The position numbers and the translations under genes are program-made. Positions 1 through 12,700 of a DNA stretch of 64,000 nucleotides are shown piece after piece. Source of the DNA: Patiria miniata (taxonomy: Eukaryota; Echinodermata; Asteroidea; Valvatida; Asterinidae); the NCBI RefSeq assembly GCF_015706575.1, contig NW_024037058.1:4271754-4335753 (forward strand), written 5' to 3'. Under the pieces are notes generated by a model. It saw only the letters and a program-made list of their open reading frames with translations. It made no database searches and had not been told where the DNA came from. Each line of letters opens with the position of its first letter. Position 1 is the first letter of the stretch.

Positions 1-37
1 TAATAAATTGAATTGAAATTGAATTGAATTGAATTGA
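1..37. repeat. (ATTGA)n microsatellite, probable retroposon tail
   Basis: Seven or so ATTGA-type units (TTGAATTGAATTGA). Such tails commonly end non-LTR retrotransposons and SINEs; the element body would lie left of the window. A related GTTGAATTGAA end occurs at 18110. Confidence 0.5.
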
Positions 38-492
38 CCAATTAACCTATCGCGGTAGAATTACGTCAACACAGCTTGTGAAATATTGTCCAATTACATG
101 ATATACAAATGGAAGCAGAATGCACAAAATCTGAGACAAACAAAACGTAACATACAAAATGTCATAGTGTTGTCTATGAAAGGGACGTGGCTAACTGGCA
201 AACGGCGATAGGTCAATTGTTCATTGAACACACTTGTATATAATAAAGTGACAAATTAAACCTTGAATACAAATAAAAGATGCATTGTTTTTTTAAAGTA
301 CTTGTTTGCTAAACCTAGCTGCAAAACATACACATGAAAAACATGCAAAACAATGTGGGATACATGTAGGTCTTGCTAATGTTCAAAGAAATGCACAAAA
401 TATGTATTTATTCAGGAAAAAAAAAGGCACTCCAATAGTTTGGAGATACAAATATTTCAGTACAGAGCAACGTTTTTCTCCCAAAAATGTAC

Positions 493-728
493 CTGGATTC
501 CAAAGTTCTTGATTCAACAGCAGCATTTTCAGGTTTGGAGTTAGAAATCTGTGGGCGTGTCGTCGCTGGTATAATCTTAGGCTTTTCTCGGACGACATCC
601 CTCTTTTCATCCGTGGTGTGTTTGGGGTTTGGCTGTGGCTCCTGGTCCGTGATGAGAGACAGGGGAGGGAGTTTTTGCTTATTGATGATGGGAACTTGCT
701 GCTTGGGTTTGGGAAGATTTGATTTCGC
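493..728 (-). CDS. CENPJ: CENPJ coding exon 15, linker before the TCP10 domain
   Basis: Residues 1071-1148 plus two bases. It opens AKSNLPKPKQQVPIINKQKL and is rich in Pro, Lys and Thr, as expected for the disordered linker between the coil and the C-terminal G-box domain. Acceptor TTCCTAG, donor CCAG|GTACAT. The call rests on position, phase and composition rather than residue matches, so it is less certain than the coil exons. Its first third is duplicated upstream at 891-950. Confidence 0.7.
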
Positions 729-3700
729 CTAGGAATTCAAGATGAAAGAAAACAGACTTACCACTTCACTGTTAATACAATATCAGAAATCTAACAACAA
801 GGTGAAGAAATTTTACAACTTCAATTACACACTGCTAATAAATTCAATGGGTTTCCATTTCATCTTTTACTTTTTTCTTTTTTTTGCAACCAGTTTCTGC
901 TTAATGATAATGGGGACTTGCTGCTTGGGTTTGGGAAGGCTTGATTTCACCTAGGATTTCAAGATGAAAGAATACAGACTTACCACTTCACAGTGAAGAC
1001 ATATTAAAACCTCTATTACATACTGCAAATAAATTCAATGGGTTTCCATTTCATCTTTTACTTTTTTTTATATTTTGTAAACAGGGAATGCAACTTGGAA
1101 GAAACAAAAAACGAGGAAACTCCAATCTTTACAAGACTTTATACAGTGTTTTTTCAATTTTCAATGGCAGAAGTGTGAAGTGAAAAACGAGGAAATCAGC
1201 TGATCCGAGGAAAAGTTGCATGTCTGTGTAAACAGTTTCACCGTAGAATTTCAAGTAGAGTATAAAATGTAGACAAGTATCCTAAACGCTAAAAGAGAGA
1301 TTGTATGTCAGGCACATGAACAGATTTGTGCTCATTGTGATGAAAGCACATCTTTTGATGAGTTTTTTTAACTATTGCTTTTCCCTGGGCAGCCCCTGCT
1401 AATGAGATATTTTCAACTTCTTTGTTGTCCAAAGATTTAAAATAAAAAAATTAAAAAAATAAAGTTGTGCCTCCTATTCAGGGGTGTGAGTGGAGTCCCA
1501 AAAAAATAGCTGAAAATAGCTGAACCTGTAAAAAGCCGAACCTGCGAGCGCGAAGCGCGAAGCCCTTACGGTGTGGGGTCCGGGGCCCGCCCAAGGGCCC
1601 CGGAAAAATTTTGAAATATAGATGCTCTGTGGTGCATTTTAAAGCCTCCTGGCATGCCTGGGCCAACTATTGGTCGAAAATGTTTTGCAATTTATGCATG
1701 TTTTTAAGTTAACTTTTCCTTCATATTGGCTTGAAACTGCCTAAATGGCCAACTTGTGTATGAAAACTGGGAAATTCGACCACGTTTTCCATATTTTAAC
1801 TCCTTACTGCAGATGATTGATACACATCGTCATCGCGTGTCCCGGCTTCTGATCGAGTCGCCTAATTTCTGCCCATTAACCATGTGTTCCATCCAAATCC
1901 ATTTCCACGGATTCGTAACCTGAGGATCGGTCTTGTCATTGTCCATATCAAACTCCGAACCTCTTTGGATAATAACACACTTGTGTTGCACTGACATCTT
2001 GCGGAATTAATAATGTCAAAATACGTTCGAAACATTTGAAACGACACACTAACGTACGTATCACCGGTGCAGGCCTGGATGCGTGCATGCAATGAAATGC
2101 ACACATGAACTTTGCCCCGCATGATGCCCTCTACCGGCGCGGCACGGCACGGCGACAATTTACTAGTCTTATTTCAAGGCTTTATATTTGCAACTAGACG
2201 ATGTTTACAGCGAGTTATTGTGGAGATCATCGCGTGTCACTACATGCATAGACACAGGAACGGCCGCAAAGAGTCCCAACGCGCTTCATGGCGCAGGTGT
2301 GAATATTCATATTTATCTGCAGCCAATCACAGCGCAATGACTGTTGGTTCCCCGGATGCCGTTTACACACACGCGGCTTCGAGCTGAAAAATGCATGCAC
2401 ATGGCATCGTATAGTACACACGTACGTGCATGTATGTACAATGTACATGTACATGTACATGTACATGTACATGTACATTGAATACTCGCTTGCGATTGCA
2501 CGCACCTCAGAGCTACGTGTACATGTATGTTGTAGAGAGCGGATCGCGTGCGTTCGGCGGTGGCGGAAAATAAAATAAACGGAAATAAAATCAAAGCTTA
2601 CGCGCGGGGGGAAAAGCGGGGGGAAATCTGGACCATCGGAAGAAAAAAAGCGGAAAACAAAATGTGGCACGTTGAACAAAAAAGCGGAAATCCGCTAAAT
2701 AGCAGAGATTTCACACCCCTGCCTATTAGTCCCTGTTTTGCCACTGCCACAACATGAAACCAATTCAAAGTATGAAAACTCGACAAAGAATGATCAGGAT
2801 TTTTTTTAAAGGCCCTAATTTCTCGAAGAATGTAAACTTGTACAGTACATACTAAAGCAAAATGTCAAAATGCTTGAACATTGAACAAATATAAGTACAT
2901 AATTTACGAAAACAAAATCAGAAAGGACACAAAACAGTCATAACCACAAGTCCCTGACTGAATACAGGCACTGGTAAAGAACTTTACTCAAAAATTAATA
3001 ACAAAGACCCAAGTCTTTAATGTTGTCACCTTTTCTTCCTCCCTCTTCCAGGCCTGTAGACGCTGCTGTTCCAACAGCCTGACCTCTTCCCTCAGCTCTG
3101 CATTCTCCTGCTCCAGAACGTCAGTACGATCTCTCAGGCGCGTGGAGGCTGCCGTCCATCGTGTCTCCCGGCGACTCATCTCCTCCTGCAGGTCTGACAA
3201 CTGTGCAAATTGCAGAAGGGAAAATGGGAACACCAAATCTTCAGTTTTAACCCTGCGAGGAGCTGGACAATACAAATTCTATGGGAGTTGGCTTGGGTCT
3301 GATCTTTGCCTCAGAAATTCTGGGTCAAAAGTTCAATTTGGGGTTAAAGGGTCACTCATGATGCTTCTTAGCTATGTCTCAATAGGGAACTGCTGGCGTA
3401 TGGCCTCTTTTTTTGACCAAAAAATTACAGTAATTAAAATTGTTTAAAAATGTACTGACAATATCAGAAGTTTCGCAAACCATGGAGTTACATATTAGTA
3501 AAAACTTTACACCTTCTTTTATAAATACACCTTCTTTTAGCAGCAGACAAAACCTATAATAGTTTGATTCATGCAATATTCACAAGAGAAGAACATTTAA
3601 TCTCAAAATAACATTAAGATTTAGCCAGATTTTATAGAGCAAATCTTACCAAATAAACCCCTATAATGTACGGTGACCAGAAACATTCGCTAAAATTAGT

Positions 3701-6700
3701 GTGCAGAGAGCTGCTATTGAAATGCTGTCAATTATGCATTTTTTCCTAAGACAATTACTTCAGAGAGTTGAGGGAGAAATCCATGAATGGAATTAATGTA
3801 CCAGTGACCAGGAGCAAGCTACTTTACATGTACATGTACACAAAACATCTTATTATTTATCTCTGGCCACGGTTGCTTTGTTACTCTTCCATGACTGAAA
3901 TTTACATAACATGTTCTTTGAAAAAGAAATCCAGGCTTACTTTGTCTTACATTACCGGGTATTTTACAAAATCAAAAGCACTTCCCCAACCTGTTTCCTC
4001 AGAAGCTCAATTTCGTCCCTGTCTTTCTTGTCCGGCATTGCCCTCGTCGCTTTCTGGTACTTCTCAAAGGTCCGTTTCTCTTTCCTACCACAGCACATTA
4101 GAAAATTATGAGAAACATGTGGATAAACCAAAACCTCAATGACAACAGTCACACTTGTTTGGAAAAGTGTGGAGCCTGATGCCATGGCACTTTTTCATTA
4201 TTGAAATTAAATCTGCAATTGTTTTTGTGTGGGGATAAACTTGTATTGCTGGTCTCTTAGTAAACAAAATGGTGCACACTTTCTCCGCTTAATATGTGAA
4301 ACTTGCTTTCACCATGACATGAAATATCAATTAAAAGAAGCATTTATTAAACTCTCATAATGATACATACTTTTCTATGACTTTGCCGACATTAACCCTT
4401 CTACTGCCTGAACAGTCACAGACAATCATGCCTTCTACACAGGCTAGTCATCAACAGTCAGATCATATTTCAAGCAAGCACTTTGACTAATCAAATTCAG
4501 TCAACAGAAGCAAAAAAAACCCCAGGCAACTAGCAACTAGGCACAGCTGTCTTCTCAATCACTTATAGTCAAACATAGCTGTATCAAGATACATAAACAG
4601 TTACAGCCAGTCAATCCTGCTTTATGTCTGTATTTAGGCAAGGAGCACTTAATCGTTAAGAAGTCACTTTACTGATTTTGATTGAAAGGACAACTTCGCA
4701 CAGAGTGAATGTTTGCACTGAAGGTTAACCTGAAATTATTGGGAATAACACTGAGACGAGCCTCACGTAAAGAAAATAATGAACATCAGTCATATGCACA
4801 ACAGGTGACAGGAGACGAAACTAAGATATACGTTTACACTGTAAATCATCCAAGATACCACAGTCTCTATTAATATCCCATTTAAATTCTGTGATGCATG
4901 CACACCACACAGAAATACCCAAGATACCAACATGCAAATGGAAATGATGCAAAACGACAGGAGAAAACTTCCCAATAAACTGTCAGTCTTACCTTGCTGC
5001 ATTGAAAAGTTCAAATTTTTTTTGCAAATTAAAGGTCAGGAAAAAAGAGATGATAACATTGATTCTTTTCTTTATTATTCGACTTGATAATAGTAAGTAG
5101 TTTATGCATATTCAGTTATTTCCAAACAAGTTTGTCATCTGTTTGTGTTATTTTTTTACAACAATGCAAATACATTTAACTACATTGTAACAAATGATGT
5201 GCTGTCTGGACACTACGACTTCTTTAAACCCTCTTAAGGAATAAGTAACATACCTTGCATCCGTGCATGAATCAACAATTTGCACACAACACTCAATGGG
5301 AAATTGATAACAGTGTAGCCAACCAGAACATATCAACTGCCATGAGAGCATTCTGGTTGGAATGATCCATAAGGTAACATCAGTGTATTCAAATCGGGTT
5401 AAATTCTTCAAAAGCTCTTATCAACTAACGTATAATGCAATCTTCTTCTTTCTTTTTTTAACTTTCACAAGACTTTTGATTTTGTTTTGAATGATTTTAA
5501 TTGGTTTTTTTTCAGAGTAATTTCAATTGTGGTTTCAATAGATTATCTAAAATCAAATGATTCAAATCAAACAACCCTTAAAATGCACCAGGTGTTTTGG
5601 AGGCAAACTTCATTTTTTTTTTTCAATTTTAGAATGCGGTTTTATGCCAATTCAAAATGTTATAAGATGGAATTTTGCGTCGGGGTGATATAAATCAAAT
5701 TAGGTTTTGCCCTTCACCAAACGTCGGTGAAGGGCAAAACCTAATTTGATTTATATCACCCCGACGCAAAATTCCATCTTATAATAGTTTATGCGGTACC
5801 CGCTGCTATGTACATCAGATTCGAACCAGCCAACCGATCCCGTTAGCTCGGTGGTCGAGTGGTAAGACATCTGCACTAGAAAGCAGGAGGTCGTGGATTC
5901 GAGTCCCACCCGAGTGATTTTTTCTTACTTTCACTCGGGAGGTAACACACCGAGTATACAGTGTTTAAAAAACGTCGGTGAAGGGCAATACCTAATTTGA
6001 TTTAATTCAAAATATATTACCCATAATTCGCCAATGTGTTCCTTAGGGTGGATAGGGAGCTTAAAGAAATGGGTTTAAGGAAGCAAAAAAAATGAATGCA
6101 TGTGGCATACCTGAGCTTTTTCATTTCTTCTTCCTTGTAATCTTGTAGACTTTTCAGTTCCTCTGCTTTCAACTTTTGAAAATCAACCACTTCTTTATCC
6201 AAAGCTGCAAGCCCCTAATAAAATAAGACCAAACACTTCCTTAAAGGTAATATACAATATTTGCTTTTGAACTAATTTTCAGAAATGGATGAATTTAGGG
6301 GCTAGTAATTGACAGCAAACACTGACCTGTGCAAAGTTTTGTGTTCATAGATGCTGAAAAAACTGGGTTTCTTTTGTAGGACTACTAGATCCCTGAACCT
6401 ACTTCAGACGAAACAGAGCAATTTATAGACGTCAGGGAATTGCCAGTTCAGGGAACCAGACTAAACTGGCTTGCACCCGTTCACAGATTTGTAACCAATT
6501 GCAAACAAAATGTGGACTAACTAAATTTGGTAAATTGGGGGGCAGTATTTGAGAAAAGTCAGGGTTTTTTTTGTGGCACACTAGGTGCCACGATTTCACA
6601 GGATGCTTGAGACTATGATTCACTAACATTCAAGTAAGGTATCTCATAATAATTTAGTAGTCATTTTTTTTATGTTTGCAAATATCTCTTTTGCTGTATA

Positions 6701-9700
6701 ATGTACATGAAACACCTAACGATAAGGATTTTATGCCTCTTCATGAATTAAAACTCTCTGACACCATGGCTTTGACTTCAGGAACTAGCTTACTAGATTA
6801 TCACAATGACTTTAGGACTTTCAATTTTGTATCTCGTATTCACATCTTTGTACCTTTTCTCTTTCCTCCCTGAGCTTGGCCAAGGCAGCGTTCTCGCGTC
6901 GGAACTTTGAGATTTCAGCCTCCAACTCCACAAGTTTCTCTTTGAGAAGTTTGGACTGAAGCCCCTCGGCCGTTGTAGTTTCAGGAGCTTTGGCAGGCAG
7001 CTGAGTTGCTTTCACCTTTTAATTAGGGCAAAACAGTAATTTCCAGATAAGTTTATTAAACCCTAACACAATTTCTTTTTGCATCCTGATTAATGTAATA
7101 GAATCCTATGGCCTGATGAATTAAACAATTTTACAACGGCTAGAACAATACATTTTTGTTCATTTGGTCAACAAAGGTCAACAGAAATTGGCCCGTTTGA
7201 TATTGATTCCGTTTTACAGGGTTAGAGTGAAAACAAAATTATAAGCTTGATTATTATACAAATACTGTTGTTAACGAGTGCAATGGAAGAAATATTTTCA
7301 TGAGGTGAAAGATTGACTGTTCCATTAACTGAGGCATACATTGATTAACAACATTAATTACTTGTTTTAATAACACCCACATAGATCCTTGTCATTTGAT
7401 ATATTATTTATATGTAGTTAGGCTTACCTTCAATTTTACTTCACTTCCATGGCCATCCACAACATACTATAAATCCAACAGGTACTAAAAGTTCCAATCC
7501 AAACAGTCGTAACTTCACAACAAGTTAAGTTCAAAGTCCAAAATTGTTCAAAAACAGTTTATAACTGGTCAAACTGTGACAGTGTCAGTACTGTTGGTCA
7601 TGTGCGGTCGGTTAGGTGCGGTCAACACGTAACGCTGCAATCTCATAGCATGCAGCAATAGCAAAGTTCACGCTCCGCGATCAATATCGAGCAATGGAGC
7701 GAAACGAATGTATCCAAAATGCACGGTAAATGGAACCAAATTGTACGATGTTATGACGTAAATCATAGAATGGAATATTTGTTAATGAAATTGGGCAAGT
7801 GATTCATATCATGTGACTAAATTCCACTAATCAAATGACAAGGATCTAGTTAGGAACTATATAAACCGGTTTATTGTTAGTAACCAATGGTAAACTGAGT
7901 TTAAAGAGGTTGTGGAATGCTCGAAGACATTTCCGTCATTTTTTGGGTATATGTAGCCTAAGGTGTGATGAAATAAAAACGACTATTGTTTCTGTCATGA
8001 AATGAGTACAAAGGGTACTTTTAAGAGCTATTTTTCAGGTCCTGTTTCGACCCGAACGTGCATTTTGTGTAAAAGTCGTCGTTGCGGGCAGCAAACAAAA
8101 CACAGTAAATCGTGACGAAATAAACAGGACTCGTTTATGCTACTCTGCATCGGGAGTCCTGTTTATTACGTCACGATTTACTGTTTTTGTTTGCTGCCCG
8201 CAACGACGACTTTTACACAAATTGCATGTTCGGGTTGAAATAGGCATAACAGGACTTGAAAACAGCTCTCAAAAGTACCTTTTGTACTCATTTTATGACA
8301 GAAACAATAGTCGTTTTTATTTCATCACACCTTAGGCTACATGTACATATACCTGAAAAATGACGGAAATGTCTTCGAGCATTCCACAAACTCTTTAACT
8401 AATAATGCGCAATATACAAGTTAATTGGACAACTATGAACTGAAATTGAGACAAACAAGAATTAACATGAACTTGGCCATACCTTCTCTTGGCTGGGCTG
8501 GCTGGTTTTCTGAGTGGGCTTAAGCTTTGGGAAGAGTTTGGACACCAGTGACGATGTTGGAGGAGAGGCCGTTGCATCCGGTTGGTTTATTTCTCTTGTT
8601 TCTTTTCTTCGGTCAAGAACAGACTTGTGGCCTGAGCAACAAAAAGACAAACTTGTGTATTTCTGGAATTCTAATGAAAAGGCAATGTAGTTTAAGCTCG
8701 ACAACTTCCTTCATTAAAATTAAAGATTTAGGATTTTTTTTTTTAGAAATCTGTCGTCAACAAACAATGTTAGAAATCTCACAATCTGCTGTTACATTAA
8801 CCCTAACCCTAACCCTCCAGGGGTTTTTGGCTAGAAACCCTGCCAAACACAGCAACATGCCACACTTGCCCAGTGCCCAGTGCAGCAAGATCCATCAGGC
8901 CAAAAGTCTCAAGGCCAAACTGCCTCAGAGTCTGTGGTCCCCGAACGCACCAGGATACAACTGAGGCATTGTTCTATGGGACTAGCTCTCATTGTCTTTG
9001 AACATATTGAAGTGGCTGTTATGCACTGGTGTTGGCAGCTGAATGCATCAAAGTGCACCAGACTTTTCCACCTGATGCACTGTGTTGCGTCTGGCAAGGT
9101 TAGGGTTAAGGAATATGAAAGATGTGTACCCTGACTAAATTACTGAATTTAAATAATAACACAATGTTTCTTTGTTATTTTGTTTTGTCATTATTGTGAT
9201 TTTTTTACCTTTCTTGAATGGCGGAGGGGTTGATGTTGCAGAAGGCGCTCCCGCTAGGATGACACTTTCATCATCACCCTCCACCTCCTCTTCCTCATCT
9301 TCATTATCGTCAAAACTCTCCGACTCTGCATCTCCAAAATCACCCCAGCTCTCATCATCGTCAAAGTCCACGTCCACTGCGTGAGAGGAGGTTGCAGCTT
9401 TCCTCTTCATGGCTCGGCTCGGCTTCTCCACATCTTCTTCCGAAACAACTCCTATCTCCTCCTCATCCTCAGCAGTCTTGTTTTCAGAATCTCTCATTTG
9501 ATCATCCTCATATTCTTCAGAGTTTCTCCTGTTGATTCTGGCATTAGGAGGGTTAGGTATCTTCTCTCTGATGGGGTATCCCTCCTCCGTTTTCAGAGTA
9601 GAGTCTTTAAGAGGTTTCCTTCCGTGATCTAAGAGGGCTTCTCTTCTTTGAGATGCTAGTGAGACATCATTTTCCTGGGATGCCTCATCAGAGTCTTCCT

Positions 9701-12700
9701 CCGTTGGGCTCCCAGCCTCCTGCCGGTTTACTCCTCGCTCTCTCGAGCCTCCCCGAAAACTGGACTCTGGGCTTGAAATATTTTCATTGTCTCCAGTCAA
9801 TGTTTGATCCCCAACAAAACTTTCATCTTCACTGCCATCACTCTGATGTCCACTGTGTGCTGGATCAGGTGATTGATCCTGTGTCTGAGGATGCAATGAC
9901 CCTGTTCTGACTGCACTTTTGGATTTCTGTTGTCCATGTTTTTGAATTAGTGCATATTTTGACGGCACTTGTAAGGTGTTTGTGGATAATCCATCAGTTC
10001 TCTAAAAAAGGAAAAAGGGTATCTAAAATCAAAACAGAAGAATAATGGAAGATTTATGGAAGAAGCCTTGTAGCCGAGCGGTTAGAGCATGGAGCTACGG
10101 AGTGGAAGGTTGGCGGTTCACATCCCATTTGGACCAACAACTGGAAAACTCTGACGACCTAACAGTAAAATGGGTACCTGATTTGTTCAGGGAAGGTAAG
10201 ACGGTGAGAGGAGAGAAGATGAGCACTACCACTCATATGCCGCATCCATTGAAACAGTGGACCTCTAACATCCCACTGCCCCTACAGCCAGTAATGTCTA
10301 TGGGATACCCTTACCTTTACCTTTTACACTGCCAAAAATGACTTTCATTTTTTTTAAGACAAAAAACCCCCTAAAACAAGGTTTTTTTCCAGGGTGTGAC
10401 ACAAAAAAACTTTTCTAGTCACTGTTTCTTGGTTCAAGAAACTTAAATCAAAGGTTTTTCTAGATTTCCTTAATTAAATAATTTCTATTTTCTCATCTGG
10501 AGAAAACATAAGAATTTGTTTCTGCTGTTAATTTACAAAATTTCTCTTCGTAGATTTTATTTTTTATATGATTTCTTTTTATATCAACGAACAACATTGG
10601 CAAGAATAATTTTCTTGAAGTGTTAAAGATTATAAATATGTAAAGAAAAATATTTCTGGCCCGAACCAGATTTTCTTGATTAGTTTCTTAACCCTTTAGT
10701 CACTGAATTACTTGGCTACAGCTGACAGTAACACACACATTTTTGGGACGTAGCTTCAGCTTGTTCTGCACGTGAAATTTGTGCACGCTGTAATTCCAAC
10801 TAATTCTTACTGTGTGTATATAATTATCTTAAAGACTTTTGTATGCAGCTTAACTAGGCAGGGCCGGTCTTGTTTAAAATCTTCTTGCTAACTAGGCCTC
10901 TTTACTTACCTGATTACGTTCGTTAGCCCGCTGCATCATGTTGACCACTACGGAGGCATCGCTGGCGAAGGATGCATTGTCATCAGCTGCCTCCTCAAGG
11001 ATTTCAAACTCATCCAACTCCTCCTGCTCAACCTGAGATAAATGGAAATATTGATCTGTTGTCCGCACTTGCTTCATGTGCTTAATTTCTATCAGTACTG
11101 TATATTCAGAGCCGAGGAAAATTCTAGTCCTGGGCAAGTAGTTGATTTTTCAACTCGAGCACTCGAAGAGAAATTACTCCAGAGTAGTCAAGTAATCATG
11201 AGTTAAATCAAATTCTAGGTTTTGCCCTTCACCGACGTTTAAAAACTGTATACTCAGTGTGTTACCTCTTGAGTGAAAGTTGGAAAAAATCACTCGGGTG
11301 GGACTCCAACCCACGACCTCCTGCTTTCTAGTGCAGATGTCTTACCACTCGACCACCAAGCTAACGGGATCGGTTGGCTGGTTCGAATCTGATGTACATA
11401 GCAGCGGGTACTGCATAAACTATTATAAGATGGAATTTTGTGTCGGGGTGATATAAATCAAATTATCGATCCGTTAGCTCGGTGTTCGAGTGGTAAAGAC
11501 ATCTGCTCTAGAAAGCAGCAGGTCGTGGGTTGGAGTCCCACCCGAGTGTTTTTTTCCAACTTTCACTCGGGAGGTAACACACTGAGTATACAGTGTTTAA
11601 ACGTCGGTGAAGGGCAAAACCTATAATTTGATTTATATCACCCCGACGCAAAATTCCATCTTATAATAATCGTGAGTTATTAACTGCATCCCAACAAGAG
11701 CAGAAAATGACATTTGCACGTTATTATGCTGTGACTTCTCCTAAAGTAACAACAAGCAAATTGCATGAAGTCACAGCACATTCTGCACCCAGTCATTTCT
11801 TGTTTACTCTTAAAGTCAATAATTCTCGAAAGAACTACTCTCAAGTATCTGCTTCTGCTCAAGCCATGACGAGTACTCGATTAGATGAAAAATCACGAAT
11901 AGAACAAGTAGCATAAACTACTCCCAAGTACTTGGGTACTCGCTCAGCAGTAAAACAAATGCACAAGTTTGCTTTTGTTGGATTCGAACCCACAACCTTC
12001 TGCTTATAATAGTGAAGATGTACGAATCGCAACCAAAGTTGCTGCTTTGGTTGGCCGGTGGAAATTTAACTAAAATTAACATCACCCAATGGTAAAATTC
12101 CTTCCAACATATTTGAACTAGTTACTAAACTTTGTGGTAAAAACAAAAGCAATTTTCGATTGAACTAAAAAATGACCTTTCAACACACTATCAACCTGTT
12201 TAGCACTTAAGCAAGAATCACATGTAGTCCCATAATTCACTTGAAATTGTCATGTTATAAAGAAGTGGATGATGTACGTCGGATCTCTCCACAGAAAATT
12301 AACAAAATTCAAATTCAAATGGTGTAAAACTTATTATGGGGAAGCAATTTATTAAAATTTACAATCTGTATATAAAGCACATAATTTGACATTTGAAATC
12401 TTTGGATACTATACATTTAATGAGGCAAAGGAAGAAACTTCTTAAAGGGTAGGCTACCTTCTCGTTCATTTGGGGAGTGTGTGGCCCAGTGGTTAGGGTT
12501 CGTGACTCATGATCAGAGGGTCTGGGGTTCAAATCCAGCCGCTGGTCATATATTGTGTCCTTGGGCAAGGCACTTCACCCCCACTTGCCCCTCTCCACCC
12601 AGGAGTATAAATGGGTACCGGCATTAGCTGGGGAGTAACCTGCGATGGACTAGCATCCCATCCAGGGGGAGTAGAAATATTCTCAGTTGTTTCATGCTAC

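Noticed and set aside
2227-2679. A 150-residue minus-strand protein rich in Tyr, Met and Cys
   Set aside because: It arises from the ACATGT microsatellite inside a transposon relic.
5851-5910. A tRNA-Ser(AGA) gene
   Set aside because: A and B boxes and a CTAGAAA loop are present, but the anticodon stem is off register, no clean acceptor stem forms, and the same unit occurs at 11290 and 11466 within repeated elements.
8796-8818. Interstitial telomere sequence
   Set aside because: Only three CCCTAA units, and an inverted GGTTAGGGTTAA at 9098-9109 suggests transposon termini instead.
8527-8964. A 145-residue plus-strand frame
   Set aside because: It runs antisense to CENPJ exon 10 and then through a telomere-like repeat; no motif or codon character.
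12481-12545. A functional tRNA gene at the SINE head
   Set aside because: The acceptor stem is missing and the unit continues into a SINE body with a target duplication.
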